Below are positions 27,589 through 38,012 of a DNA stretch of 64,000 nt, in pieces. The DNA comes from Paraglaciecola hydrolytica (GTDB lineage Bacteria > Pseudomonadota > Gammaproteobacteria > Enterobacterales > Alteromonadaceae), in NCBI RefSeq assembly GCF_001565895.1, contig NZ_LSNE01000003.1, positions 974,380 to 1,038,379 of the forward strand. Reading direction: 5' to 3'. The number at the start of each line of letters is the position of its first letter. The first letter of the stretch is position 1. A program made the position numbers and the translations under genes. The notes beneath the pieces were generated by a model. That model was not told the DNA's origin. It ran no database searches and saw nothing but the letters and a program-made list of their open reading frames with translations.

Positions 27589-28218
27589 ATGCAACAGGAT
27601 CTGTTTACTCATGGGGACGATCAACTTGAAACATGCATCAGGCTAGCTATGCCGGATGCTGACGTTTGCTATTATCCAGATTTTTTGAGTGCTGACCAAG
27701 CGCAACATTATTTTAATGTAATACAAGACTCATTGTTATGGCATCAAGAACAGATCTCCTTGTATGGAAAAACGTTTCAAATGCCGCGACTACAAGCCTG
27801 GTACGGTGACAAAGAGGCAAGATATTCTTATTCAAATTTAAATTTAACTCCCAATGTTTGGACAGCAGAATTATTAAGTTTAAAACAACGTTGTGAGCAA
27901 CAATGTGCTGCGGTTTTTAATTCGGTACTAGCGAATTTATATCGTGATGGTCAGGATAGCATGGGTAAACATGCCGATGATGAGGCTGAATTAGGCCAAC
28001 AACCTGTGATTGCTTCATTGAGTTTGGGGGCAACACGTACCTTGCTTTTTTCCCATAAAGAAACCAAACAAAGCATGAAACTGCCGTTGGCAGCAGGTAG
28101 TTTATTAGTGATGAAAGGCACAACTCAGCAGTTTTGGCTGCACGCTATAGCTAAACGTAAGACTGCCGTAGCGGGCAGAATTAATCTGACATTTCGTTAT
28201 ATTTACCCCGATATTTAA
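27589..28218 (+). CDS. AlkB-like 2-oxoglutarate/Fe(II) dioxygenase
   Basis: A 209-residue oxidative DNA/RNA demethylase-type protein. The Fe ligands H128-x-D130 (GKHADDE) and H185 are present, with 2-oxoglutarate-binding R197 and R203 (RINLTFR). The substrate-loop motif PRLQAWYGD is typical of AlkB homologues of the ALKBH2/AlkB2 group in gammaproteobacteria. It probably repairs N-alkylated bases. Start choice: ATG 27589 is preferred; an in-frame ATG at 27556 would overlap the rlmG start codon. Confidence 0.9.
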   Translation: MQQDLFTHGDDQLETCIRLAMPDADVCYYPDFLSADQAQHYFNVIQDSLLWHQEQISLYGKTFQMPRLQAWYGDKEARYSYSNLNLTPNVWTAELLSLKQRCEQQCAAVFNSVLANLYRDGQDSMGKHADDEAELGQQPVIASLSLGATRTLLFSHKETKQSMKLPLAAGSLLVMKGTTQQFWLHAIAKRKTAVAGRINLTFRYIYPDI

Positions 28219-28413
28219 ACATTCAGCTAATAATCGAGCTGCTAAAAAATAACTTACTATGGCTCAATGGTTTAGCTGTTTTTTGCGCCTAAATATAAAA
28301 AACAGATTTTTTTAGTGCGCATTTAAGGCTAAATTTAAGTTGTCGGCCACCCATAGCCAAAGACTCAAAATACCCGTTTGTGACATCAGCACAGAGGGAC
28401 TTGGAGAGAGAAT

Positions 28414-28734
28414 ATGAATATCCAAAACAACATTGAAATGAAACTGCTTGCCCATTTTGATCCAGCCCATTTGGAAGTGATCAACGAAAGCTTTATGCAC
28501 AATGTTCCAGCGGGTTCTGAAAGTCACTTCAAGGTGGTGCTGGTTACCCCTAAGTTTGCGGGTGAACGTTTAATTAATCGCCATCGTGCCGTTAATGCGG
28601 TACTGAAAGAAGAACTTGCCCTTCACATTCATGCTTTAGCATTACATACCTACACTCATGACGAGTGGCACCATCTTTATGGTGATGTACCAGACTCACC
28701 CAAGTGTCTCGGTGGTATGCAAAGACAAGCATGA
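28414..28734 (+). CDS. bolA: BolA family protein
   Basis: A 106-residue BolA/IbaG family protein, working with monothiol glutaredoxins in iron-sulfur trafficking and as a morphogene/transcription factor in E. coli. The motif VINESFMHNVPAGSESHFKVV and the signature RLINRHRAVNAVL are clear, with the conserved histidine in HALALH. GGAGAGAG just upstream is the ribosome site. It is a single gene. Confidence 0.93.
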   Translation: MNIQNNIEMKLLAHFDPAHLEVINESFMHNVPAGSESHFKVVLVTPKFAGERLINRHRAVNAVLKEELALHIHALALHTYTHDEWHHLYGDVPDSPKCLGGMQRQA

Positions 28735-28932
28735 AGTCTTTTACTTGTTCGGTTATCCCAGCATTGAGCGGATAACCGACAACCTAGCATTACATTATAT
28801 CCTTTCTTTTCACGATATTTTTGATATAAACAAACACTGCAATCTGTATCGGTTTCAGATGGTTAGTGTTTGAATATGAGCAAAATCGTTCTACCCTATC
28901 TCATTAAAAATTTGTTTAACAAGGATAACTAT

Positions 28933-29109
28933 ATGCAAAAAGTCGATCCACTTACCTTAATATTGGCCATTTTTTTACCACCTATTGGTGCGTTGCTAAA
29001 AGTCGGCTTAACGGCGCATTTTTTTATTAATGTATTATTAACCTTATTTGGGGTCTTACCTGGCACCATACACGCGGTGTGGTTAGTGCTGAGCGATAAA
29101 AAAGCCTAA
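28933..29109 (+). CDS. Pmp3/YqaE small membrane protein
   Basis: A 58-residue protein of the Pmp3/UPF0057 family with two transmembrane helices. The first helix carries ILAIFLPPIGALLKVG and the second LLTLFGVLPGTIHAVW, the family signature. The ATG at 28933 follows an AAGGATAAC ribosome site; the frame is open further upstream, but the protein family starts here. These peptides influence membrane potential or salt tolerance. Confidence 0.88.
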   Translation: MQKVDPLTLILAIFLPPIGALLKVGLTAHFFINVLLTLFGVLPGTIHAVWLVLSDKKA

Positions 29110-29217
29110 TAGCTTGATAAATCATCAATTTTAAAGCTGTTCAGATCTGTTTAACAGCGTGAAGCAAGTAGACTGCAGTAAGTAAACGAATGTTAAGTAT
29201 AAAATTAGGAAGACAAC

Positions 29218-30396
29218 ATGATTATTAAGCCCAAAATACGTGGCTTTATTTGTACTAATGCCCATCCAAAGGGATGTGCAGCAAGTGTGCAGCAACAAAT
29301 TGACTATGTGCAGTCACAAGGTGAATTACCTAATAAACCTAAAAATGTATTGGTGATTGGTTGTTCAACAGGTTACGGATTGGCGTCAAGAATTACCGCA
29401 GCTTTTGCTGGTGGCGCGAATACCCTAGGTGTGTGTTTTGAAAAACCACCCAGTGAAACCAAAACAGGAACGGCTGGTTGGTACAATACTGCCGCTTTTC
29501 ATCAAGCAGCAAAAGCTGCCGGTTTGTATGCGGATACCTTGAATGGTGATGCTTTTGGCAAGGAGATGAAACAGCAAGTTATCGATACCCTTAAAGCCAA
29601 TATGGGTAAAGTGGATTTGGTTATTTATAGTTTAGCCTCGCCACGTCGTACTGATCCTGAAACAGGAGAAATCTACAAATCGACGCTTAAACCTGTTGGG
29701 CAATCTTTTAAAACCAAAACCTATGACACAGATAAAAATCTGGTGCACGAGATTGCTTTAGAGCCCGCCAACGAAGACGAAATCCAGCAAACCATTAAAG
29801 TCATGGGCGGTGAGGATTGGGAGTTATGGCTCAATGCTCTAGCTGATGCAGATTTGTTGGCCGATGGTTGCAAAACCACGGCGTATACCTATGTTGGCAA
29901 AGAGTTAACTTGGCCGATTTATGGGCAAGCAACAATAGGCAAAGCCAAAGAAGATTTGGATCGCGCTGCTGCAGCGATTGTTAAGAGTAAGGCTGCGCTG
30001 AACGTGCAGGCTTATGTTTCTTCGCTTAAGGCTTTAGTGACCCAAGCGAGTTCAGCCATTCCGGTAATGCCGCTGTATATCTCACTTATCTATAAAGTGA
30101 TGAAAGACGAAGGCACTCATCAAGGTTGTATTGGACAAATCTATGATTTGTTTGCAGATAAACTTACCCAAACTCAGCCACAAACTGATGCCTTGGGGCG
30201 TTTGTATATGAACGACAAAGAAACCAATGATGCAACGCAGGCAAAAATCAAAACATTGTGGGATCAAGTTACTCAAGAAAACTTTCATGAGCTGAGTGAT
30301 TATGCTGGTTATCATCACGACTTTTTACAACTATTTGGTTTTGACGTGCAAGGTGTTGATTATGACGCCGAAGTTGAGCCTTTGGTTAGTTGGTAA
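29218..30396 (+). CDS. fabV: Enoyl-ACP/trans-2-enoyl-CoA reductase FabV
   Basis: A 392-residue reductase for the last step of the fatty-acid elongation cycle, NADH-dependent, and intrinsically insensitive to triclosan in characterised homologues. Its Rossmann motif GCSTGYG is near residues 48-54. The active-site pair Y235-x8-K244 (YGQATIGKAK) is at the exact spacing that distinguishes FabV from FabI. The C-terminus carries the FabV-specific extension. It is a single gene with its own terminator. Confidence 0.96.
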   Translation: MIIKPKIRGFICTNAHPKGCAASVQQQIDYVQSQGELPNKPKNVLVIGCSTGYGLASRITAAFAGGANTLGVCFEKPPSETKTGTAGWYNTAAFHQAAKAAGLYADTLNGDAFGKEMKQQVIDTLKANMGKVDLVIYSLASPRRTDPETGEIYKSTLKPVGQSFKTKTYDTDKNLVHEIALEPANEDEIQQTIKVMGGEDWELWLNALADADLLADGCKTTAYTYVGKELTWPIYGQATIGKAKEDLDRAAAAIVKSKAALNVQAYVSSLKALVTQASSAIPVMPLYISLIYKVMKDEGTHQGCIGQIYDLFADKLTQTQPQTDALGRLYMNDKETNDATQAKIKTLWDQVTQENFHELSDYAGYHHDFLQLFGFDVQGVDYDAEVEPLVSW

Positions 30397-30423
30397 GTCA
30401 AAAACGTAAGTCTATTGTTGTAT

Positions 30424-30452
30424 AAAAAAACCGCATTCAGTGCGGTTTTTTT
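30424..30452 (+). terminator. Rho-independent terminator of fabV
   Basis: Stem CCGCA/TGCGG with loop TTCAG, flanked by seven A on the left and seven T on the right, so the stem is extended by A-T pairs. Confidence 0.92.
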
Positions 30453-30788
30453 ATTTCTAGTTTTCAATGGGATAGAATTGCAGGACGAAATTAATCAGGA
30501 TTAACAAAAAAGTTCAAAAAAATGTGGTAAAAAAAGTGTTTAAACAATAATTTGCATGGCAGACAGCCTTAGGTTGATGCTAAAATTCCCCTGCTAAGTA
30601 CAAGGACTTTATTTTTACAGTTTTATTGGTAAAAACTAAAAGCCGGGCAACAAGTCAATATTCCACAGCTAGTTTCAGTGGATAGAACATACACAATACC
30701 CATCACGACTAGGTTTTTATTAAGACTCACAAGGGCTAATAACAAGAGTCTAATCGTGCTGTGTATTAATTAGAGTAGTGTATTGCTT
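30453..30788. other. Leader region of the nqr operon
   Basis: A 336-base non-coding stretch between the fabV terminator and nqrA. It must hold the nqr promoter and a leader. No riboswitch, operator or well-spaced -35/-10 pair could be recognised with confidence. Confidence 0.45.
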
Positions 30789-32132
30789 ATGATAAAAATC
30801 ACGAAAGGGCTAGATCTTCCCATCGAGGGAGTGCCGCAACAAACTATCCATGAGGGTAATCCGCTTAGCCGGGTTGCTATTTTGGGTGAAGAATATATTG
30901 GCATGCGTCCAACCATGCATGTCCAAGAAGGCGACGTGGTAAAAAAAGGCCAGATACTTTTTGAAGACAAAAAGAATCCTGGCGTAATGTTTACTGCACC
31001 AGCAGCCGGTAAGGTTGTCGAGATCAATCGCGGTGCAAAACGCGTATTGCAATCGGTCGTTATTGAAATAGCCGGTGAAGATAGTGAAACTTTTACTAAG
31101 TTCTCGCAAACTGAACTTGGCACACTGGAAAGCGCGCAGGTGCAGGACATTCTAGTTAAATCTGGAATGTGGACTGCCATCCGGACGCGGCCTTACAGTA
31201 AATCTCCTGCTTTAGATAGCAAACCTCATTCAATCTTTATCAGCGCGATGGATACCAATCCTTTGGCAGCAGACCCACAAATTATCATTGCTAAGCGCAG
31301 TGCTGATTTTGTTAATGGTTTGCAAGTACTGAGTCAATTGACTGAAGGCAAAGTGTTTGTTAACAAAGCGCCGGGTGCAGATATTGCTGTTGGTAGTGTG
31401 AGTAAAGTTGTTACTAACGAATTTGCTGGTCCGCATCCTGCAGGACTTGTTGGCACACACATTCACTTTCTTGATGGTGTAGGCCAAGGCAAAAAAGTCT
31501 GGCATGTCGGTTATCAAGATGTCATCGCTATAGGTCATTTGTTTACAACTGGTGAGTTAGATAGCAGTCGTATTGTGTCTTTGGCTGGTCCTGCGGTAAA
31601 AAATCCACGTTTAGTCTCAACCTTGTTAGGTGCTGATCTTGCTCAGTTGACAGCAAACGAAGTGAGCGATGGTGAACTGCGGGTTATCTCTGGCTCCGTA
31701 TTACTAGGTAATAAAGCCAGCGGTGTACACGGCTTTTTAGGTCGTTTTCATGTGCAGGTTTCAGTGTTACGTGAAGGCCGTGAAAAAGAGTTTTTGGGCT
31801 GGATCAAACCCGGTGCTAAGCAACACTCAGTGACTCGTGCTTATCTTGCACATTTAAGTCCTAAACGTTTGTTTAATATGACTACCACTACTAATGGTTC
31901 AGATCGTTCTATGGTGCCTATCGGTAACTACGAACGCATTATGCCTTTGGATATATTACCAACCTTATTGCTCAGAGATATGATCTCAGGTGATACCGAT
32001 GGTGCGCAAAGTTTAGGCTGTCTTGAACTGGACGAAGAAGATTTGGCGCTGTGTACCTATGTTTGCCCAGGCAAATATAGCTACGGTCCAATCTTACGTG
32101 ATTGTCTAGATAAGATAGAGAAAGAGGGTTAA
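30789..32132 (+). CDS. nqrA: Na+-NQR subunit A
   Basis: A 447-residue peripheral cytoplasmic subunit of the Na+-translocating NADH:ubiquinone reductase. The opening [14 protein letters not shown] is the family N-terminus, so the ATG at 30789 is used rather than a TTG six bases earlier. The subunit has barrel-sandwich (biotinyl-like) and RnfC-related domains and is linked to quinone binding. It is the first gene of nqrABCDEF, with nqrB 3 bases downstream. Confidence 0.96.
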   Translation: MIKITKGLDLPIEGVPQQTIHEGNPLSRVAILGEEYIGMRPTMHVQEGDVVKKGQILFEDKKNPGVMFTAPAAGKVVEINRGAKRVLQSVVIEIAGEDSETFTKFSQTELGTLESAQVQDILVKSGMWTAIRTRPYSKSPALDSKPHSIFISAMDTNPLAADPQIIIAKRSADFVNGLQVLSQLTEGKVFVNKAPGADIAVGSVSKVVTNEFAGPHPAGLVGTHIHFLDGVGQGKKVWHVGYQDVIAIGHLFTTGELDSSRIVSLAGPAVKNPRLVSTLLGADLAQLTANEVSDGELRVISGSVLLGNKASGVHGFLGRFHVQVSVLREGREKEFLGWIKPGAKQHSVTRAYLAHLSPKRLFNMTTTTNGSDRSMVPIGNYERIMPLDILPTLLLRDMISGDTDGAQSLGCLELDEEDLALCTYVCPGKYSYGPILRDCLDKIEKEG

Positions 32133-32135
32133 GTC

Positions 32136-33344
32136 ATGGGTTTAAAAGCATATTTAGAAAAGATTGAACCTAATTTCGAAGCCGGTGGTAAGTACGAAAA
32201 GTTTTATGCTTTGTACGAAGCGGCTGCGACAATTTTTTATACACCTGGAAAAGTCAATAAATCCAATACTCATGTGCGTGACAGTATCGATCTGAAACGT
32301 ATTATGATCATGGTATGGATGGCAACCTTTCCTGCGATGTTTTACGGCATGTACAACATAGGTCATCAGGCCCATGATGCCATTTTAGCTGGTGCGGGTA
32401 CCTTACCTGACTTGTGGCAAGCTGCCTTATTTACTGCCTTAGGTGGTCAAATTGGTTTGGATGCAACCACTGGGCTGTCGATGTTTTTATACGGAGCGTG
32501 TTTCTTCATACCCGTATACGCCGTTACTTTTATAGTGGGTGGCTTTTGGGAAGTGTTGTTTGCCTCGGTGCGTAAACATGAAATTAATGAAGGATTTTTT
32601 GTTACTTCAGTACTGTTTGCCTTAACCCTGCCCGCGACAATTCCATTATGGCAAGTTGCTCTAGGTATTACCTTTGGTGTGGTTATCGCCAAAGAGGTAT
32701 TTGGTGGCACAGGTCGTAACTTCTTAAACCCTGCCTTATCAGGTCGTGCTTTCTTGTATTTCGCTTATCCAGCGCAAATTTCAGGTGATGCTATCTGGAC
32801 TGCAGTAGATGGTTTTTCTGGCGCAACATGGTTGAGCAAAGCCGCTGCTGAAGCACAAAGCTGGAGCTTAGATGCAAACTGGTGGGATGCCTTCTTTGGT
32901 AATATCCAAGGTTCCATGGGTGAAGTATCAACTCTGGCGATTATGCTAGGTGGCTTGTTTATCATTTATTTACGTATCGCTTCTTGGCGTATCGTGCTGG
33001 GTGTCTTATTGGGGGGCGCAGCGTTTAGTTTATTACTTAACTTTGTAGGTAGTGATACAAACCATATGTTTGCAATGCCTTGGTATTGGCATTTGGTTAC
33101 GGGTGGTTTTGCCTTTGGTATGTTTTTTATGGCGACCGATCCGGTATCAGCTTCTTTCACCAATCAAGGTAAATGGGCTTACGGTATTTTGATTGGCGCT
33201 ATGTGTGTCATGATCCGTGTACTCAACCCGGCCTTCCCTGAAGGTATGATGTTAGCAATATTGTTTGCGAATTTGTGGGCACCTTTGTTTGATTACTTTG
33301 TCGCTCAAAACAATATAAAACGGAGGATCGCTCGTGTCGGCTAA
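32136..33344 (+). CDS. nqrB: Na+-NQR subunit B
   Basis: A 402-residue polytopic subunit with about ten transmembrane helices. It forms the sodium path and carries covalent FMN on a threonine; the flavin site SGAT is at residues 228-231 (T231), within [11 protein letters not shown]. It also binds riboflavin in the assembled complex. It overlaps nqrC by 11 bases. Confidence 0.96.
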   Translation: MGLKAYLEKIEPNFEAGGKYEKFYALYEAAATIFYTPGKVNKSNTHVRDSIDLKRIMIMVWMATFPAMFYGMYNIGHQAHDAILAGAGTLPDLWQAALFTALGGQIGLDATTGLSMFLYGACFFIPVYAVTFIVGGFWEVLFASVRKHEINEGFFVTSVLFALTLPATIPLWQVALGITFGVVIAKEVFGGTGRNFLNPALSGRAFLYFAYPAQISGDAIWTAVDGFSGATWLSKAAAEAQSWSLDANWWDAFFGNIQGSMGEVSTLAIMLGGLFIIYLRIASWRIVLGVLLGGAAFSLLLNFVGSDTNHMFAMPWYWHLVTGGFAFGMFFMATDPVSASFTNQGKWAYGILIGAMCVMIRVLNPAFPEGMMLAILFANLWAPLFDYFVAQNNIKRRIARVG

Positions 33345-34089
33345 AAAAGAAACTTTAGGTAAAACACTAGGTGTTGTCGTCGCCGTTTGTTTGGTCTGTT
33401 CAATTATCGTGTCAGGTTCGGCAGTTGGTTTACGCAGCTTACAAGAAACTAACGCTAAATTAGATCAGCAGTCCAACATTATTGAAGCGGCTGGTTTGGT
33501 AGAAGTGGCCGCAGGAGATATTGCTGGTGCTTACGATAAATACGTAGAAGAACGTTTTATTGATTTGAGTACGGGTGAGTATGTTGAAGTGGCTAAAGAC
33601 TTTGATATGTACAAAGCGGCCAAACAAGATAAATACAGCGTTAAAGTTGAAAACAGCAATGTGGGTTTTCAATATCGTTCGAGCGTAGCTAATGTCTTTT
33701 TAGTTAAAGATGATGCTGGTCAAGTAACGCGTATTATCCTGCCGGTACATGGCAGCGGTTTGTGGGACATGATGTATGGTTATTTAGCCCTTGATGTTGA
33801 TGGCAATACCGTACGTGAACTTGTGTACTACAAACAAAAAGAAACCCCAGGATTAGGCGGCGAAATACAAAACCCAAGCTGGAAAAAGCAGTGGGATGGC
33901 AAAAAACTTTTCAATGATGGCGAAGTGGCTATTCAAGTTAAGAAAAATGCTGACTCATCCAGCGACTATGTGGTCGATGCATTATCAGGTGCAACCCTAA
34001 CCAGTAACGGTGTGCAAAACACCTTGAATTATTGGCTAGGTGATAATGGTTATGGACCTTTCCTCAAAAACCAGACTTGGAAATCATAA
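33334..34089 (+). CDS. nqrC: Na+-NQR subunit C
   Basis: A 251-residue subunit with one N-terminal transmembrane helix (about 8-32) and a periplasmic FMN-binding domain. The covalent FMN site is SGAT at residues 218-221 (T221), in [12 protein letters not shown]. The GTG start at 33334 is preceded by a GGAGG site. The flavin is attached by ApbE, encoded downstream in this window. Confidence 0.96.
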   Translation: MSAKKETLGKTLGVVVAVCLVCSIIVSGSAVGLRSLQETNAKLDQQSNIIEAAGLVEVAAGDIAGAYDKYVEERFIDLSTGEYVEVAKDFDMYKAAKQDKYSVKVENSNVGFQYRSSVANVFLVKDDAGQVTRIILPVHGSGLWDMMYGYLALDVDGNTVRELVYYKQKETPGLGGEIQNPSWKKQWDGKKLFNDGEVAIQVKKNADSSSDYVVDALSGATLTSNGVQNTLNYWLGDNGYGPFLKNQTWKS

Positions 34090-34101
34090 GGGCTTCGTAC
34101 A

Positions 34102-34734
34102 ATGGCTGAAACTAAAGAAATGAAAAAGGTACTGTTCGGGCCACTTCTGGACAATAACCCTATCGCATTGCAAGTTCTGGGCGTATGTTCGGCACTGGCA
34201 ATTACTACTAAATTAGAAACTGCTTTGGTCATGGGCTTGGCCTTGACCACAGTTACGGCGTTTTCTAACTTATTTATCTCCCTTATTCGTAAGCAAATTC
34301 CATCTAGTGTGCGGATTATTATCCAGATGACCATTATTGCGTCATTGGTAATCGTAGTAGACCAAATTTTGAAGGCCTATTCTTACGAAATATCCAAACA
34401 GTTATCGGTGTTTGTAGGTTTGATTATTACTAACTGTATCGTAATGGGTCGAGCTGAGGCTTACGCCATGAAGAGTCCACCCTTTATGTCGTTTCTAGAC
34501 GGTATCGGTAACGGCCTTGGTTATTCTTTGGTATTGATCATTATCGGTACTATTAAAGAATTGGCTGGTTTCGGTACACTGTTGGGTTTTGAAATTCTGC
34601 CTCTTGTGCAAAATGGTGGCTGGTACCAAGGTAATGGTTTATTGATATTACCTTTCAGCTCATTCTTTTTGATTGCTGGTTTAATTTGGGTGATCCGTAC
34701 TATTCGTCCAGCACAAGTCGAGCCAAAGGGGTAA
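34102..34734 (+). CDS. nqrD: Na+-NQR subunit D
   Basis: A 210-residue membrane subunit with six transmembrane helices. Cys29 (LGVCSA) and the cysteine in ITNCIVMGR match the residues that, with two of NqrE, hold an intramembrane iron-sulfur centre in characterised NQR. It lies between nqrC and nqrE, 3 bases from nqrE. Confidence 0.95.
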   Translation: MAETKEMKKVLFGPLLDNNPIALQVLGVCSALAITTKLETALVMGLALTTVTAFSNLFISLIRKQIPSSVRIIIQMTIIASLVIVVDQILKAYSYEISKQLSVFVGLIITNCIVMGRAEAYAMKSPPFMSFLDGIGNGLGYSLVLIIIGTIKELAGFGTLLGFEILPLVQNGGWYQGNGLLILPFSSFFLIAGLIWVIRTIRPAQVEPKG

Positions 34735-34737
34735 CAC

Positions 34738-35346
34738 ATGGAACATTACATTAGTATATTCGTAAAATCCGTGTTCATTGAGAACATGGCTCTGTCATTG
34801 TTTTTGGGTATGTGTACCTTTCTGGCCGTATCGAAAAAAGTCAAAACTGCCATGGGTTTAGGTGTAGCAGTTGTCGTAGTTTTGGGGATTTCAGTACCGG
34901 TTAACCAAGTCATCTACGTTAATATCTTGGCACCTGGCGCTTTAGCATGGGCAGGTTTTCCAGAAGCTGATTTAAGCTTTTTGAATTTCTTGACTTTCAT
35001 TGGCGTCATTGCTGCGTTAGTACAAGTATTGGAAATGACTTTAGACAAGTTTTTCCCTGCGCTTTACAACGCTTTAGGTATCTTCTTGCCATTGATTACG
35101 GTTAACTGCGCCATTTTTGGTGGTGTGGCTTTTGCGGTTCAACGTGAATACAACTTTAGTGAAAGCATAGTTTATGGCATTGGTAGTGGTCTAGGTTGGG
35201 CTATTGCCATTACCTTAATGGCTGCTGTGCGTGAAAAACTTAAGTACGCTGATATGCCTGAGGGTATCAGAGGACTGGGTTCGGTGTTTATGATCGCGGG
35301 TTTAATGGCCCTTGGTTTTCAATCGTTCACCGGCATTTCGCTGTAA
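34738..35346 (+). CDS. nqrE: Na+-NQR subunit E
   Basis: A 202-residue membrane subunit paralogous to NqrD with inverted topology. Cys26 (LGMCTFLA) and the cysteine in TVNCAIFGG provide the other two ligands of the intramembrane cluster. It is fifth in the operon, with nqrF 27 bases downstream. Confidence 0.95.
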   Translation: MEHYISIFVKSVFIENMALSLFLGMCTFLAVSKKVKTAMGLGVAVVVVLGISVPVNQVIYVNILAPGALAWAGFPEADLSFLNFLTFIGVIAALVQVLEMTLDKFFPALYNALGIFLPLITVNCAIFGGVAFAVQREYNFSESIVYGIGSGLGWAIAITLMAAVREKLKYADMPEGIRGLGSVFMIAGLMALGFQSFTGISL

Positions 35347-35373
35347 CCCACACTGAGTAGGAGTATTTAATAA

Positions 35374-36606
35374 ATGAATCCATCTGAAATATATCTTGGT
35401 GTTGGCATGTTTATCATCATCGTACTGGCTTTGGTAGCGATCATTATGTTCGCTAAATCCAAGTTGGTGCCTGAAGGTGAAATTACCATCACCATTAATG
35501 GTGACCCCAATAAACGTATTACTGCACAGCCCGGTGACAAATTACTTGGCGCCTTAGCAAATAACGGTATTTTTGTATCGTCTGCTTGTGGCGGCGGTGG
35601 TTCTTGTGGTCAGTGTCGTGTTGATGTTAAGTCAGGCGGCGGCGAAATTTTGCCAACTGAGCTTGATCATATTAGTAAAAAAGAAGCCAAACACGGTTGT
35701 CGTTTATCTTGCCAATTATCCATTAAACAAGACATGGAAATTGAGCTAGAAGAAGAGATCTTTGGTATTAAAAAATGGGATTGTGAAGTTATCTCTAATG
35801 ATAACAAAGCAACTTTCATCAAAGAACTTAAACTGAAAATTCCAAATGGTGAAAGTGTACCTTTCAAAGCTGGCGGTTATATTCAAATTGAAGCCCCTGC
35901 TCACCATGTTAAATATAAAGAATTTGAAGTTCCAGATAAGTATCGTGGCGATTGGGAGCGTTTTGGATTTTTCAACATTGAATCTAAAGTCGATGAAGAA
36001 ACGATCCGCGCCTATTCAATGGCTAACTACCCAGAAGAAGAAGGCATTATTATGTTGAACGTGCGTATTGCTACGCCGCCACCTAATAACCTGACTTTGC
36101 CAGCGGGTAAAATGTCATCTTATATTTGGAGTTTGAAAAAAGGCGATAAAGCGACTATTTCTGGTCCATTTGGTGAGTTCTTTGCTAAAGAAACTAAAGC
36201 AGAAATGGTCTTTGTGGGTGGTGGTGCAGGTATGGCACCCATGCGTTCGCACATATTTGACCAATTACGTCGTCTTAAAACCGATCGTAAGATAACGTTC
36301 TGGTACGGTGCTCGTTCATTACGCGAAATGTTCTATGTTGAAGATTTCGATATGTTAGCTAAAGAAAATGACAACTTTACTTGGCATGTGGCCTTGTCTG
36401 ATCCTCAACCAGAAGATAATTGGACTGGGTATACAGGCTTTATCCATCAGGTATTGCTGAAAAACTATCTGAAAGATCACCCAGCACCAGAAGATTGTGA
36501 GTTCTATATGTGTGGACCTCCTATGATGAATGCGGCCGTTATTAACATGCTCAAAGAAATGGGTGTGGAAGACGAAAACATTATGCTTGATGATTTTGGT
36601 GGTTAA
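35374..36606 (+). CDS. nqrF: Na+-NQR subunit F (NADH dehydrogenase)
   Basis: A 410-residue electron-entry subunit. It has one N-terminal transmembrane helix (about 5-27). A plant-type 2Fe-2S ferredoxin domain follows with C72-x5-C78-x2-C81 in [10 protein letters not shown] and a fourth cysteine in HGCRL. The FAD site is RAYSMANYP, and an NADH-binding ferredoxin-reductase domain ([16 protein letters not shown]) completes the protein. It ends with the usual LDDFGG. A terminator follows before apbE. Confidence 0.97.
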   Translation: MNPSEIYLGVGMFIIIVLALVAIIMFAKSKLVPEGEITITINGDPNKRITAQPGDKLLGALANNGIFVSSACGGGGSCGQCRVDVKSGGGEILPTELDHISKKEAKHGCRLSCQLSIKQDMEIELEEEIFGIKKWDCEVISNDNKATFIKELKLKIPNGESVPFKAGGYIQIEAPAHHVKYKEFEVPDKYRGDWERFGFFNIESKVDEETIRAYSMANYPEEEGIIMLNVRIATPPPNNLTLPAGKMSSYIWSLKKGDKATISGPFGEFFAKETKAEMVFVGGGAGMAPMRSHIFDQLRRLKTDRKITFWYGARSLREMFYVEDFDMLAKENDNFTWHVALSDPQPEDNWTGYTGFIHQVLLKNYLKDHPAPEDCEFYMCGPPMMNAAVINMLKEMGVEDENIMLDDFGG

Positions 36607-36646
36607 GTAAGTTTAATCAAAGTGTATACCCTGATTATCAGGACAC

Positions 36647-36672
36647 AAAAAAGGGGCTAAGGCCCCTTTTTT
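36647..36672 (+). terminator. Terminator after nqrF
   Basis: Stem GGGGC/GCCCC with a 4-base loop, flanked by six A and six T. It lies between nqrF and apbE, so apbE-nqrM expression may be lower than nqrA-F or use its own promoter. Confidence 0.9.
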
Positions 36673-36712
36673 ATTATTCGACCTTTAGCTGACAATTTTT
36701 AGCGGAACAATT

Positions 36713-37729
36713 ATGCAAAGCTGTTTAAGATTATTGATAAGCGCACTATTTCTGACTTTAGTGCTGGCTTGTAGCCCCCCACCAGAATCTGAATTTCATT
36801 TAAGTGGCCCCACAATGGGCACAACCTACAACGTTAAGTTTATAAATTCAGCCGACATTAAGCCAGCTGACTTACAGGAAAAAATCGATGTGGTATTAGT
36901 TGAAGTTAACCAACTAATGTCGACTTATATCAAAGATTCTGAGCTTTCACGTTTCAACCAATGGCATAGTACGGATGTATTTGAATTGTCTCCTCAGACT
37001 TTGCTGGTCATGCAAGAAGCTAAAAGATTAGGTGAGTTAAGTGAGGGTTTACTCGATGTGACTGTGGGCCCATTAGTTAATCTATGGGGTTTTGGTCCAC
37101 AAGCTAGACCGGAAAAAGTACCGACACAAGAGCAGGTCGATGCAGCAAAAGCACATATTGGCTTGGATAAACTTACTTTAGGTGAAAGTTGGGCACAAAA
37201 AACCGATCCCATGTTGTACGTTGACTTATCGACCATAGCTAAAGGTTATGGCGTTGATCGTGTAGCGCAAGTACTGGAAGAGCAGCACATCACTAACTAT
37301 TTGGTGGAAATAGGCGGTGAAATGCGTTTGTCTGGCCAAAAAGCCAGTGGCAAAGACTGGCGTGTCGCGATTGAAAAACCTGTGACGACTGAGCGCGCGG
37401 TTGAACGGATTATCAGTGTAGGTAATAACGCGGTTGCTACTTCAGGTGATTACCGTATTTATTTTGAAAACGATGGTAAACGATATTCTCATTTGATTAA
37501 TCCAGAAACGGGTTCGCCTATTACCCATAACCTAGTCTCGGTAACCGTGGTGCACCCTTCGTCGATGACAGCTGATGGACTTGCTACGGCACTTAGTATC
37601 ATGGGTAAGGATAAGGCTCTGGCAGTAGCAGAACTAAATCAACTTGCGGTTTTACTGATAACCAAAGAAGCCGATAGTTTTAAAGAGTATACTAGTAGCC
37701 AGTTTAGCCAAATAGTTACCATTCATTAA
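36713..37729 (+). CDS. apbE: FAD:protein FMN transferase ApbE
   Basis: A 338-residue flavin transferase lipoprotein, with signal peptide and lipobox LVLAC (C20). It attaches FMN to threonines of NqrB and NqrC. Conserved motifs are GPTMGTTYNV near the N-terminus, the DLSTIAKGYGVD segment, the EIGGEMR strand, and SHLINPETGSP with the C-terminal STADGLATAL-like motif (here MTADGLATAL). Its position after nqrF fits the maturation role. Confidence 0.95.
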   Translation: MQSCLRLLISALFLTLVLACSPPPESEFHLSGPTMGTTYNVKFINSADIKPADLQEKIDVVLVEVNQLMSTYIKDSELSRFNQWHSTDVFELSPQTLLVMQEAKRLGELSEGLLDVTVGPLVNLWGFGPQARPEKVPTQEQVDAAKAHIGLDKLTLGESWAQKTDPMLYVDLSTIAKGYGVDRVAQVLEEQHITNYLVEIGGEMRLSGQKASGKDWRVAIEKPVTTERAVERIISVGNNAVATSGDYRIYFENDGKRYSHLINPETGSPITHNLVSVTVVHPSSMTADGLATALSIMGKDKALAVAELNQLAVLLITKEADSFKEYTSSQFSQIVTIH

Positions 37730-37743
37730 GTAGGAGTCATAGT

Positions 37744-37977
37744 GTGAGTACCTTTATTCTCGCTTTTATATTTTTTGTGGTTGTCGTTGGCGCCATGTCG
37801 GTAGGTTATTGGATGCAAAAAAAAACCATTAGCGGAAGTTGTGGTGGACTTGGGGCTTTGGGTATAGCTAAAGCCTGTGATTGCCCTGAACCCTGTGATC
37901 GCAAAAAAGCGCGTCTAGAACGTGAAGAGCTGCGCCAAGACAAGCTGAATGAATGGAAGAAAAACCAGATCCTCTAA
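37744..37977 (+). CDS. nqrM: Na+-NQR maturation protein NqrM
   Basis: A 77-residue protein of the DUF539 family with one N-terminal transmembrane helix. The cysteine motif CGGLGALGIAKACDCPEPC is diagnostic. NqrM is needed to deliver iron for the NqrD/NqrE cluster. A GTG start at 37744 follows a TAGGAG site. It is 14 bases after apbE and the last gene of the cluster. Confidence 0.93.
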   Translation: MSTFILAFIFFVVVVGAMSVGYWMQKKTISGSCGGLGALGIAKACDCPEPCDRKKARLEREELRQDKLNEWKKNQIL

Positions 37978-38012
37978 GTCCCGACTTATAAGCCTTTTTG
38001 TTAACGCTTTAG

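Noticed and set aside
30453-30788. A sodium or flavin riboswitch in front of nqrA
   Set aside because: I looked for conserved hairpin and motif patterns and saw none that I can support.
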